From Triticum aestivum (lineage: Eukaryota; Streptophyta; Magnoliopsida; Poales; Poaceae), in contig NC_057800.1 in assembly GCF_018294505.1 (NCBI RefSeq), positions 471,932,582 through 471,996,581 of the forward strand: a DNA stretch of 64,000 bases, given 5' to 3'. The notes beneath the pieces are model-generated. The model had not been told where the DNA came from, did no database searches, and saw nothing but the letters and a program-made list of their open reading frames with translations. Position numbers and translations under genes: made by a program. Below are positions 49,764 through 61,372 of this stretch, in pieces. Every line of letters starts with the position of its first letter. Within the stretch, counting starts at the first letter, position 1.

Positions 49764-49961
49764 TCAAGTGTCCTTACAGGGGAATACTGGCCATCTCTTC
49801 AACTGGGAAACGTGAAACACATCATGAACTCCTAACAGTCCTTCGGATGACTCCAACTTGTTGGCCACTTCTCCCATACGCTCCATAACTCGGTATGGTC
49901 CTACAAATATCGGGGCTAACTTTCCCTTAACTCCAAATCGTTTAACTCGCAGAGGGGGCAC
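49764..49961 (-). pseudogene. Integrase C-terminal scrap
   Basis: This minus-strand frame reads FGVKGKLAPIFVGPYRVMER and then [13 protein letters not shown], typical of the region after the integrase core of chromoviruses. The copy at 2040-2190 in this window has the same arrangement. The catalytic core is not present upstream, so this is a remnant. Confidence 0.75.
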
Positions 49962-50419
49962 ACGAAGACATGCTCTGTCTCCAATTTCATAGACTACCTC
50001 CTTGAGTTTTTGAGTCTACATAACTCTTCTGCCTGGACCAAGCTACCTTCAGTCTATCTCGAATCAACTTAACATTCTCTTCTGACTCCTTGATCACATT
50101 TGGTCCAAACAACTGACGGTCTCCAACTTCATCCCACATACTCTTGGGGCATCACACATATCGAGACAAAACTCGTATTCATTTTGTACGAAATCTACTC
50201 AGTGGAGTATCCTTATCTTTTCCAGGGGTCAAGGGTTCTTACAGGGTACTACCACCCTTAAAATGCACAAATCTTCCATAGACCATATTTCTCTTATCCT
50301 CAAAATGGCCAAAATTCTTCTTCATAGAGTAACAACTCATAAAATCCATATCAGCACCAACGATGCTAACTTTATTCATTCTCAAGTGATTACAATCTCT
50401 CGCTTTTCCATTACATGTC

Positions 50420-51240
50420 TCAACTCAACACCTCAATATAAAAGAAAATGCTCTCACTTCTACTACTCCATTTCTTTTGTTGCAAACTCAACTCTCTAGC
50501 ACAAGTTTCCTTCTCCTTGGGGCATTCTCTGGCAAAGTGCCCTTCTCCATTACAACTAAAACATATTACTTCTGACAAGTATCGAGGTTTCCTTTTTGGG
50601 AAACTGTTGAGGTAGTGCCCTGACTCCTTGCACCTATAACATGTGATATGAACCAGATCCTTCCTGGAATCCACTCTGCTTCTCTTTCTGGACTTTTCCA
50701 TTCCAATTAGGGCTTCTATTTCCTGTGGGCCATACTCTACTTCCTCTGTCGGGAATTCTACTAGATTCCCATTCAAACAATTTTGGGAGATGCGTCCTTC
50801 TTCTCCACAGGAATAGCAAGACTTAGTGAAGGGTTTACTCGGGTCTTCTTTAGGTGTGTCCTCCACCTCTTCCTTCATCACAATTTCTTCTAAAATTTCC
50901 ATGAGGGCTCCTTTCATTACTTATTTCTTCTGCTGGATGGTTCGTTGTACCATGGGGTAAATGTGACACTGAGCAGGATAGTGGGTAGTCCCTTCACACA
51001 AGAAACAAGTAATCTGCATAGTTGGGCATTCTTCAACTGGGTGACTTCACAATTTGGGCATTCATCCTTGTGTTCTTTATGGGTGTGTCCTATTTCTCCA
51101 CAAATCTTGCAGGCACAAGGTTTCTTCATATCCTTTCCATAAGGCTTCAACTTCTGGGACACAAGCCGAGACTTTGGCAGAGTCAACTTAAATTCTTTCC
51201 AAGTGGTTACTCCTTGCCATCCATTGATGGTTTGGTACAT
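50420..51240 (-). pseudogene. Gag-like region with a series of CCHC zinc knuckles
   Basis: Read on the minus strand from 51240 downwards, two frames carry Cys/His motifs: CKICGEIGHTHKEHKDEC, then (after a frameshift) CFLCEGTTHYPAQC, then CYSCGEEGRISQNC, CYRCKESGHYLNSF and CFSCNGEGHFAREC. The second and last are canonical C-x2-C-x4-H-x4-C. The third has Arg in place of His, the fourth has Phe in place of the last Cys, and the first has a longer last spacing. Between them are acidic segments (EEVEYGPQEIEALI). Nucleic-acid binding is the family role. Stops and frameshifts make it a pseudogene. Confidence 0.7.
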
Positions 51241-52610
51241 TCTCCACCAAGTAGCAGAACCTCTTTCAAAGCACTAAAGAGCATGCTGGGTCATATCCTT
51301 TCCGACTACAGGGTTATTCTTCATGTGATCCTCCATGTTCTGAATCCATCGGTCCGTCTCCAATTGACTCATCGGTCCAGAAAATATAAGATCATCTTCA
51401 TTCATCCTCTATTGGGTCCATGGGTTTGGGGTAAGATAAGAGAGAGGGAGAGGGATACACACAATGCGAACAACAGTTTTAAAAAGACAGATTTTTAATT
51501 GGGGCTGTCGGAAAACATCAAACAAATGACAGCTCACAAACGTCGCATCTAACGTAGGTATATAACAGGGGTTTGGTCTTCTAAAGGTCAATAAATCTTC
51601 AACATCTCCAAACTCTTCAAGTCTTGTTCATGCCTCCAATGGCTTCTTCCGATCATGCTTGTCCTTTTCTAGTTCTTTTGCCAGATCATCTCTATTGACG
51701 TGAAGTCTCTCATGACGTCCTTTAATATTCTGGAGTTGCGTTCCAAACTTCTGGGTTTCAACATCCTTGGCATGAGCCATGGTCCTACTGTCCTTTAGTT
51801 CCTGACAAATCTCCGGTATCTCGATGTTGTAGCTCCTCCATCTTGGCTACTTTCAGCTTCTAGTTCCTGAGTTCTTCACGAAATGCTTCCTTGTCTAATA
51901 CGGCTTCATGGAGCTCCACCTTAAACTTCTTGATGTACTACTCCAGATCCTGGTGATACACTAGCTAAGGTTAAAACTTCACCTTTTGCTGATAGATGCT
52001 CCATTAGCCTTCTACCATCCAATCCTTCCATGCATATGCATGCTTAACTCAGCACGGTGACAATAGCATAAGCGGGCGATAACATCATGGATAACCGTGT
52101 TTCTGCTCTTGTCATTTCCATGAGCTATCTCTCCACAGTTGATATCTCCTGCCTTAGGGTTTCTTGACAAAACTTTGAGTCCTATGCTCCATGTTCCAGT
52201 CTTTCTCCAACACACCTTGATCTCGGGCATTGACAACTTCCATAATCTGTCAAGTTCCATAAGGGTAGTCTTCCTAGGTCATACAAATCTAGGGATTCTT
52301 CAGAGCCTTCAGATTCTCCTAGTCTTCGGAGTCTTCAACCGTTGCAGTTTCCATTATTATAATGTATGGTAAAATCCTCTTCATTCTGAATGGTCTCAGT
52401 TGTCCGATATCTTGTACTTCTTGAAGTGGTCTCATCAGCCGAAACTTCGTGTGGTCAAAAGGGGAAAGGGGTATGGTCTCACTAAAGGGAATTTTTGAAT
52501 AAGCTCAGAAGAGAAGAGAGGTAAAAGATCTTTTTGAAAGGGAAAGTTTTATAGAAAATCCTTTCTATGGGCTTGCCAGTTTCTAAGGTCACGTCCTACA
52601 GTCAACATGT
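51241..52610 (-). pseudogene. Decayed 5' coding region, minus-strand Gypsy element
   Basis: Minus-strand text with many stops is present, including a possible ORF scrap at 52012-52260 (HGNDKSRNTVIHDVIARL). By position it corresponds to the leader, a possible pre-gag ORF and the start of gag. A relationship with the pre-gag ORF at 6951-7724 is only a suspicion from position. Confidence 0.4.
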
Positions 52611-52622
52611 GCTCCGATACCA
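52611..52622 (-). other. Primer-binding site on the minus strand (iMet-like)
   Basis: On the minus strand the bases read TGGTATCGGAGC, one change from TGGTATCAGAGC, three bases after the LTR boundary at 52626. This fixes the orientation of the element. Confidence 0.85.
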
Positions 52623-52625
52623 TCC

Positions 52626-55600
52626 TGTAGTGACCCGACCCGAATGGATCAAGTCTCCGTGCTTAAGTGTCATCCCTGGATCGGTATGCTGACACACACA
52701 GTACTCGAGGATTTATAACAGAGGTAAATCACATGTATAAGTAACGTAAAATACTATTACCTCAATCCAAAATAGCAGAAGTAACAAGGTTGTGGATTCC
52801 CATCAACACCAATGGCAAAGTTGAGTGTAGAAATCGTAACCCTAACGTATCACTTACTCGTCGTAAGATAATCCTGCAACATGAGACGTTGCAGCCACAG
52901 AGGGTCAGTACATTGAATGTACTGGCAAATTCACACCATAGAGAATGATGAATAAAGGCTATCACTACATGCATATTTGGCTGGTGGAAAAGCTCTATGG
53001 TTATATGTTTTTGCGAAAAGCCAATTTTTCCCTACTGCAAAGGAATACATTTTAATTAACTATCATGGTGGTTGTTGAACATTGAGAATGGTTGACAGCA
53101 TTCTCAATCCCAATTAAGCATCATCATTAAAACCCAACAATATTCATTTAAAGTAACGTGATGAGATTCACATGATAATCCAGGTACTAGATGCTCAAAA
53201 CATCCATAACCGGGGACACGGCTAATCATGATTAGTTTATACACTCTGCAGAGGTTTGCGCACTTTTCCCCACAAGACTCGATCGCCTCCGTTTGGTTTC
53301 TCGCACTACATGGTGTTTGAGAAGACGGATGACCAAGACATAGTCTTTCAGAAGCGCTAGCACCTTACGATGGATAGACCGTTACACCTACTTTCCCCTA
53401 CATCTGCTAGTCTACCCTATAAGAGTTCGCACGACTTAATCAACTATGCTAGAGCCCATAATAGCTTGTGGCTGCACACGGAAGTTTCTAGTATGAAAAA
53501 TCTCATGATCCCTTTAAGCCTGGGTGGCGGTCCATAAAAAAACAAGCAATCCTGGTCTACCCAGGTACCTCAATCCACCTAGATGTGTGTTTAAGTTGCC
53601 ACCTTAAGTAAACTATTAATTAACAATCTCACATCTGTCATAAATACTCTCAAAACCCAATCCACGTCTACGAGCATAGCATGGCAATGTAAGCATAATG
53701 TAATAGTAACTCCCAAGGGTTTGATAATAAACAGATAATAGGTTCCTACCTCATCACTACTTCCTAATAGCCACATGTTAATTAGATCCTAATCATGCAA
53801 TGTTTGAGGATTGATCTAATGCCATAAAAACTGGGTATGAAAAAGGTATGTTCAAAGTGTGAACTTGCCTGCAATGTTGATGAAGATCATTCGCACTCAA
53901 AACTCTTGATAGCTCTACTCATCACACTCCGGTCAATCTATCGTAAGCAAGCAATAGTAACCACACATAAGCAATCACTCAAAAGGTCAGAGAGAAAGAA
54001 GAAAACAATTCGAAAAGCTTCAAAACCCAGCAAATAACTCTTGCAACATAAAACAATTTCTAACAGTATCAACATTATGTGAATTTGGCCTTATCAAAAT
54101 GTTTAGGTCAAGAGCTTTGATTTGCAAAAAGAATCAACTCAAACGGAGCTACGAAACTCAAGTTATGATCAAACGAAGTTTGCATTCAAATCTGATCTAA
54201 TTCAAATTTTAAACTTTTCAAAAACATGTTTGAGTTGGATTACTGGATAGAGGAGATCATAACGAAGAAGTGGGCGTTGGTTTTGTTGGATTTGGACAAA
54301 CGAGTAAAAAGTTATGGCTATTTGAAAAATTAGGGCCAAGCTGTTTTACGAAAGAAAAAATAGCTACAGGCTAAGGTCTAATGTATAAATATGTAGACTA
54401 ATTGATAATGTAATTATTTTATCATATTAGTCTAAAAATAATAAACTACGGATGTATAAGAAGAAAAAAAACAAAGAAAGATACCTTTATAAGGCAGAGA
54501 AAAGATGACTTTGGAGAGAAGAGAAAATTTCTAGAAGTCGCGCCGGAGAGGAGAAATATATTTTTCTTAAATGAATCTAGTCAAACCAAAATATTGATTT
54601 AACCCGAATCGGATGATTTTTGGTGGCTCTAGGGGTCTATATTTATTGGTGGAAAAGAGGATTAGGTGTCAAAGGCTAGGCAATGTGGGACTAAACATAG
54701 ACGAAAATATACGAAACAAAGAAGAAAAGAGGCGGATGGGCCTAAAGGCCTTCAGCCGGCCGCGCGCACGATGCAGTTTTTTTTTCTTTTTTTTCAAAAT
54801 TCGGCCTAAGAAAAAAAAGAAAAAAGAAAAGAAAAGGCTGGCTGGGCCTGGCCTATTTAAGAGAGAAAAAAAACAATGGGGCGCCAAAAGCTACTATACT
54901 ACGCATGTAAGCGATAAATAAATATGGGCCGCTCGTACAGTTTTTTTAAATAGAAACAGAAGGAAAACCGAATAACAAAATAAAATAAAAATTTTATATA
55001 GGCATATTGTAAATCAAAATTTTCAGAAAAAGATTTTCTATGACATGAACGTTTTTCTAGCATTAAATAAAATACACACAAATTCTAATAGTTCCAACAG
55101 TGCTCCTGCTCTAATAAGATCCAACAAAATCATTTTAAAAAATACCAAAATGAAATCAAATTTATTTCTCTCCAATTTTCTGTTGTAGGGAATCATGTTA
55201 CCCTATTTTCCATGTATTTTATTTTTGGAGAAAAATGATTTGAATAAAATCCAAATAACTCCAAATTGAAAAAATAATTCCAAAAGACTTAGAATTTGAT
55301 CCTTTGAAACTCCCAACTCATATTTCATATAATTTGAAGAAGTCATTTTATCTCCTCTCGTGAAAATCATTGAGTTGCATAAAGTTTCAGAATTGGAAAT
55401 ATTTTCCAAATGAAATTCAAATATTTTCAACACCCCTTGTCATTTAAATAAATGGAAGAAGTCATGTCATCTTCTCTCCAGGGTTTCGTGGTGAAAAGAA
55501 TTTGAATCCACGGAGATCGCGAATGAAAAATGAAAGTTTGGGAAAGTCCTTTTATTCCCTCTCATTTAACTTTCAAAAAGGTTTCGAATTTCACTCAATT

Positions 55601-55667
55601 TCGCACAATCAATCGAATCTATCTATTTATTATAACATTCCAAAATTTAGAATTTTGGGATGTTACA
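52626..55667 (-). repeat. 5' LTR of the minus-strand Gypsy element
   Basis: It is 3,042 bp and closely similar to 45510-48592. It carries the palindrome at 52906-52924. Its end GGGATGTTACA joins the direct repeat AATGA at 55668. Confidence 0.9.
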
Positions 55668-55862
55668 AATGATCCCACAATTTCGGAGGACGTTGAATCT
55701 TATTGTGATAATTATGAAAGTGGATTTGGAGAGGTCATGACTTTATTTAGTAATGATTCCACTATCTTGGAAGAGGTCTCAATTGGTTATGATGAGAACA
55801 AAGTTGCTACCTATGATGATTATTGTGATGGCACGTATGCTATGAAAAGTAGTGATGATTAA
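55668..55862 (+). CDS. Sabrina-like gag-type ORF, C-terminal part
   Basis: It continues the frame of 44365-45509 after the minus-strand insertion; the direct repeat AATGA overlaps both parts. It codes for an acidic, Tyr-rich tail (SYCDNYESGFGEV, VATYDDYCDG) and ends at TAA 55860-55862. The open frame on both sides shows the insertion happened before the ORF collected stops. Confidence 0.72.
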   Translation, partial: NDPTISEDVESYCDNYESGFGEVMTLFSNDSTILEEVSIGYDENKVATYDDYCDGTYAMKSSDD

Positions 55863-58718
55863 ATTAAAACTTGTCATGATTATGATTACCCTTATTCTGA
55901 AATTACTCTTTTAATGTGTAAATAATTTATAGTATTCGAGTTTCTTATGATACTCCCACTATTCCGAATGAGAAGAATTTTGCCTATGTGGAGAGTAGTA
56001 AATTTTTTATGCTTGTAGATCATGAAAATAATGCCTTATGTGATGGTTATATTGTTGAATTTATTCATGATTATACTGAAATTTATTATGAGGGAGGAAT
56101 ATATGCTTGTAGGAGTTGCAATAATATCAAGTTTCCTCTCTATGTGCTTAAAGTTTTGAAGTTATGCTTGTTTTACCTTCCTATGCAAGTTGATTCTTGT
56201 TCCCACAAGTTGTTTGCTAACAAAATCCCAATGCATAGGAAGTGGGTTAGACTTAAATGTGCTAGTCATATTATTCATGATTCTCTCTTTATGTTTCAAT
56301 TCTTATCCTTTATGTGAGCATCATTGAAATCATCATGCCTAGCTAGGGGCGTTAAACGATAGCGCTTGTTGGGAGGCAACCCAACTTCATTTTTGTTCTT
56401 TTCTTTTTAGTACTGTTTAGTAATATATAATTCATCTAGCCTCTGTTTAGATGTGGTTTTATACTTTTAATTAGTGTTTGTGCCAAGTAGAACCTTTGGG
56501 AAGACTTGGGTGAAGTCTTTGTGATCGTGCTGTAAAAAACAGAAACTTTAGCGCTCACAAGATTAGATGCCATTTTTACTGGAGAGTGCGATTAAGTTGA
56601 TTCCTTTTGAAGATGATTAATAGACAAATTCCTCACGTCCAGCAATTTATTTTAGAATTTTTGACATTACATAAGTATATGTTTGATCCAGATTACTACA
56701 GACTGTTCTGTTTTTGACAGATTCTGTTTTCTATGTGTTGTTTGCTTATTTTGATGAATCTATGAGTAGTATCGGAGGGTATGAACCATAGATGAGTTGG
56801 AATACAGTAGATATTACACCAATATGAACTTAGAATGAGTTCACAACAGTACATAAGTGGTGATTTATTTTCTTATACCAGTGGAGCTTACGAGTTTTCT
56901 GTTAAGTTCTGTGTTGTGAAGTTTTCAAGTTTTGGGTAAAGATTCGATGGACTATGGAATAAGGAGTGGAAAGAGCCTAAGCTTGGGGATTCCCAAGGCA
57001 CACCAAGGTAATATTTAAGGACAACCAAGAGCCTAAGCTTGGGGATGCCCCGGAAGGCATCCCCTCTTTCGTCTTCGTTCATCGGTAACTTTACTTGGAG
57101 CTATATTTTTATTCACCACATGATATGTGTTTTGCTTGGAGCGCCATTTTATTTTGTTTTGTTTTGCTTGCTGTTTGAATAAAATACCAAGATCTGAAAT
57201 TCTTAAATGTTAGAGAGTCTTCACATAGTTTCGTAATTATTTGACTACTCATTGATCTCCACTTATATCTTTTGGAGTAGTTTGTCATTTGATCTAATGC
57301 TTCACTTATACCCTTTTAGAGCACGACGGTGGTTTTATTTTGAAGAAATAGTTGAACTCTCATGCTTCACTTACATTATTTTGAGAGTCTTTAGAACATC
57401 ATGGCCCGTTTGGTTATGAAATTAGTCCTAATATGATGGGCATCCAAGAGGGATATAATAAAAACTTTCATATAAAGTGCATTGAATACTATGAGAAGAA
57501 TGATACTTGATGATTGTTTTGAGATATGAAGATGGTGATATTAGAGTCATGCTAGTTGAGTAGTTGTGAATTTGAGAGATACTTGTGTTAAAGTTTGTGA
57601 TTCCCGTAGCATGCACGTATGGTGAACCGTTATGTGATGAAGTCGGAGCATGATTTATTTTTTGATTGTCTTCCTTATGAGTGGTGGTCGGGGACGAGCG
57701 ATGGTATTTTCCTACCAATCTATCCCCCTAGGAGCATGCTCGTAGTACTTTGTTTCGATAACTAATAGATTTTTGCAATAAGTATGTGAGTTCTTTATGA
57801 CTAATGTTGAGTCCATGGATTATATGCACTCTCACCCTTCCACCATTGCTAGCCTCTCTTGTGCCGCGCAACTTTCGCCGGTACCATACACCCACCATTA
57901 CCTTCCTCAAAACAGCCACCATACCTACCTATTATGGCATTTCCATAGCCATTTCGAGATATATTGCCATGCAACTTTCCAGCGTTCCGTTTATTATGAC
58001 ACGCTCCATCATTGTCATATTGCTTTGCATGATCATGTAGTTAACATCGTATTTGTGGCAAAAGCCACCGTTTATAATTCTTTCATACATGTCACTCATG
58101 AGTCATTGCACATCCCGGTACACCACCGGAGGCATTCATATAGAGTCATATTTTGTTCTAAGTATCGAGTTGTAATTCTTGAGTTGTAAGTAAATAAAAG
58201 TGTGGTGATCATCATTATTAAAGCATTGTCCCATTTGAGGAAAGGATGATGGATACTATGATTCCCCCACAAGTCGGGATGAGACTCCGGACGAAAAATA
58301 AAAAAAGAGAAAAAAGAGGCCAAAAAAGAGAAGGCCCAAAAAAACAAAAAAATGAGAGGAAAAGAGAGAAGGGGCAATGCTACTATCCTTTTACCACACT
58401 TGTGCTTCAAAGTAGCACCATGATCTTCATGATAGAGAGTCTCCTATGTTGTCACTTTCATATACTAGTGGGTATCTTTCATTATAGAACTTGGCTTGTA
58501 TATTCCAATGATGGGCTTCCTGAAAATGCCCTAGGTCTTTGTGAGCAAGCGATTTGGATGCACACCCACTTAGTTTCTTTTTGAGCTTTCATACACTTAT
58601 AGCTCTAGTGCATCCGTTGCATGGCAATCCCTACTCACTCACATTGATATCTATTGATGGACATCTTCATGGCCCATTGATACGCCTAGTTGCTGTGAGA
58701 CTATCTCCTTCTTTTAGT
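55863..58718 (+). other. Long 3' noncoding region of the Sabrina-like element
   Basis: About 2.9 kb without a convincing gene. It holds two AAGCTTGGGGAT motifs (56979-56990, 57035-57048) that resemble the Athila polypurine tract. It also holds a purine-rich A/G stretch at 58275-58375. The scattered ORFs on both strands lack family motifs. Its true 3' end and polypurine tract have been deleted at 58718. Confidence 0.6.
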
Positions 58719-59858
58719 CCTCTCCGGTGGCTATCTTCATCATCCTGGCGCTCTCCATGACGAGGAGGGAGTAGTTCACCCTCGGGGCTGAGGGTATGTA
58801 CCAGTAGTATGTGTTTGATCTCTCTCTCTCTCTCTCGTGTTCTTGAGGTGGTACGATCTTGATGTATCGCGAGCTTTGCTATTATAGTTGGATCTTATGA
58901 TGTTTCTCCCCCTCTACTCTCTTGTAATGGATTGAATTTTCCCTTTGAAGTTATCTTATCGGATTGAGTCTTTAAGGATTTGAGAACACTTGATGTATGT
59001 ATGTGCTTATCTGTGGTGACAATGGGATATCACGTGATCCACTTGATGTCTGTTTTGGTGATCAACTTGCGAGTTCCGTGACCTCGTGAACTTATGCATA
59101 GGGGTTGGCACATGTTTTCGTCTTGACTCTCCAGTAGAAACTTTGGGGCACTCTTTGAAGTTTTTTGTGGTGGTTGAATAGATGAATCCGAGATTGTGTG
59201 ATGCATATCATATAATCATACCCACGGATACTTGAGGTGACATTGGAGTAACTAGGTGACATTAGGGTTTGGGTTGATTTGTGTCTTGAGGTGTTATTCT
59301 AGTACGAACTCTTGAATAGACCGGTCAGAAAGAATAACTTTGAGGTGGTTTCGTACCCTACCATAATCTCTTCGTTTGTTCTCCGCTATTAGTGACTTTG
59401 GAGTGACTCTTTGTTGCATGTTGAGGGATAGTTATATGACCCAATTATGTTATTATTGTTGAGAGGACTTGCACTAGTGAAAGTATGAACCCTAGCCCTT
59501 GTTTCAACTCATTGCAATACTGTTTATGCTCACCTTTATCATTAGTTACCTTCCTGTTTTTATATTTTCAGATTACAAAAACCTATATCTACTATCCATA
59601 TTGCACTTGTATCACCATCTCTTCGTCGAACTAGTGCACCTATACATTTTACCATTGTATTGGGTGTGTTGGGGACACAAGAGACTCTTTGTTATTCGGT
59701 TGCAGGGTTGTTTGAGATAGACCATCTTCATCCTACGCCTCCCACGGATTGATAAACCTTAGGTCATCCACTTGAGGGAAATTTGCTACTGTCCTACAAA
59801 CCTCTGCACTTGGATGCCCAACAACATCTACCAGAAGAAGGTTGTGCAGTAGACATCA
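58719..59858 (+). repeat. 3' LTR of the Sabrina-like element, 5'-truncated
   Basis: It matches 43075-44218 of the 5' LTR. The first 476 bases of the LTR and the adjoining internal DNA are missing. The joint falls on CCTCTCCGGTGG, present in the 5' LTR at 43075. It ends AGACATCA, then the repeat GGAAG. Confidence 0.88.
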
Positions 59859-59863
59859 GGAAG

Positions 59864-61240
59864 TCCCTGCATAATTCATATGTATACTTTCTGGTGCAAC
59901 AGCAAGCGCTGGAGGATTTAAGCGCCAAATAAGAGAAAGGTAATATGCTTGCTAAGCATCTTTCCAGCATTATGGGTACCTAGGATGTTGTTTCTTGAGC
60001 TCTTCTAAAGTGGTTTCAGTTCTGGACTTGTTTTGATGCGATGTTTATTTGCACTGGTCGCCAACTTTGACAACCAGTGTATATGATATGCTGCTTTGTT
60101 CCCTATATTTGCACTAGCGGTGAACTTTGATGCCCAGTGGATGTAATATGTGTAATAGCCGTGATAGCCTAGCGTAAGTTGCTTGCTTATTTATTTACTT
60201 GTTGTCTTGCTTATTTGTTTGCTTGTAGTCAGTGCAGTTCTTTTTCCGCGGTTTGCTAGTGGCCGCAATAACCTACTTTTAAAACTAGGCCACAATAACC
60301 ATGGGCTACATATTTACTGTAGTTACCATGGGCCTCCTACGGGCCGTAGAAACAATGGGCCTTCTAAGGGCTGTAGAAACAATGGGCCTTCTACGGGCTG
60401 TAGCATCAATGGGCCTTCTACGGGCCGTATGATCGATAGGCTAAACATGGGCCAATAACAGACTGCATTATGGGTCATAAACAGGCTAGATTTGGAATCA
60501 TCTGTTCATGGGCCGACAATAATGGGACGCTGTTAATTGGCCGTTTTTTATGATGCTATGAAAACGGCCCAATGGATTAACAGGTCGCAAACAGGCCAAT
60601 TGTAACCACATGCTGAAATTGGCCCACAAGGAGAAAAGGCCAGTAACGGGCCGTAAGTAACCGAACGCAAGAAATGATCCCAAGAGTAAATGGGCCCTGA
60701 GAAGGCCAAAAGATAACACGGGTTGGAAACGGCCCAATGGAATAATGGGCCGTTGATGGGTATAAAGCGGTACACTGTTCATTGCGGCCAGATTCACCAT
60801 GGGCCGTTAATGGGCCAAGAGTTACAAATGGCCTCATATGGGCCGAAAGACATCATGGGCCATACATGGGCCGGAAGTTACAATGGGTTGGAATCATATT
60901 GGACGGCCTAGATGAAGATACTGGGCTTAATTCCGATAGGCCATAACGGGTCGTGAGTTAGCGGGCCGTAAATGGGCTATATACGAACAGGCCGTTAATA
61001 GTCTTTCCGTGGGCCGGCCTGTTACCTTTTGACCAAATCAAACGGGCCGGACTTTTCATTGGAATGGGCCTCTGTTGGGCCGTGCCACATGTTGACGTAT
61101 CATAGGCGCCTCCTGTCCAATGAATGGATGACATTTGTCCCAATGGTGAGCCAACACGTATTTCCTCCGGCCAATGAGAATTTTACACGTGGATTGTATA
61201 AGAGACCATATGACTATATATATATATGTTGCTGTTCTAA
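59864..61240 (+). pseudogene. 3' side of the broken DNA-transposon-like locus, GGGCC-rich
   Basis: The first bases continue the exon cut at 42598 (SLHNSYVYFLVQQQALEDL) and stop soon after at TAA. From about 60250 to 61085 the DNA is full of GGGCC and GGCCC words on both strands, often as ATGGGCC or GGGCCGT, at intervals of roughly 15 to 40 bases. Dense short motifs in both orientations are typical of CACTA subterminal regions, but no terminal CACTA repeat is visible, so the class is uncertain. It was probably cut short by the Athila piece near 61240. Confidence 0.4.
60328..60435 (+). repeat. 27-base minisatellite, four units
   Basis: Four consecutive 27-base units start CATGGGCCTCC or AATGGGCCTTC and end GTAGAAAC, GTAGCATC or GTATGATC. 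The period is a multiple of three, so a plus-strand frame shows a nine-residue repeat (NGPSTG core), which is a by-product and not evidence for a protein. Confidence 0.8.
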
Positions 61241-61372
61241 GAATGACCATGATGCCCTCATGTCCGTATTTTATTTTTTTATTTTATTGACACCTCCATC
61301 TCTAAACATGTGGACATATTTTTCGATTTCGGCTTTCGCTTGAGGACAAGCGAGGTCTAAGCTTGGGGGAGT
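61241..61372 (+). other. 3' internal tail and polypurine tract of a second Athila element
   Basis: TTGAGGACAAGCGAGGTCTA followed by AAGCTTGGGGGAG (61359-61371) is the usual end of Athila internal DNA before the LTR. The left edge is uncertain by some tens of bases; the rest of the element is missing. Confidence 0.65.

Larger units (their letters stand above)
45510..55667 (-). mobile_element. Gypsy element on the minus strand with both LTRs, TSD AATGA
   Basis: It is flanked by AATGA at 45505-45509 and 55668-55672. The plus strand begins TGTAGCGACC and ends GGATGTTACA. Internal length is only 4,033 bp. A gag-like region and an integrase C-terminal scrap are recognisable, but no RT, RNase H or integrase core, so it is internally deleted or belongs to a non-autonomous family. 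It is the same family as the solo LTR at 15192-18050. Confidence 0.9.
42599..59858 (+). mobile_element. Sabrina-like Athila Gypsy element, TSD GGAAG, with a nested insertion
   Basis: The flanks GGAAG (42594-42598 and 59859-59863) match exactly, and the host reading frame rejoins. The 5' LTR is complete, the 3' LTR lacks its first third, and the polypurine tract is lost. The only coding region is a gag-like ORF; no protease, RT or integrase is seen. The LTR start TGATACTTCTCCGACG resembles Sabrina by recall. Without the nested element it would be about 7.1 kb. Confidence 0.88.

Noticed and set aside
60183..60458. ORF with a nine-residue repeat that looks like a structural protein
   Set aside because: The repeat follows from a 27-base minisatellite. 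No start context or relatives are visible.
61209..61230. TA dinucleotide run as possible MITE or TATA signal
   Set aside because: A simple microsatellite without terminal repeats or a nearby start of transcription.
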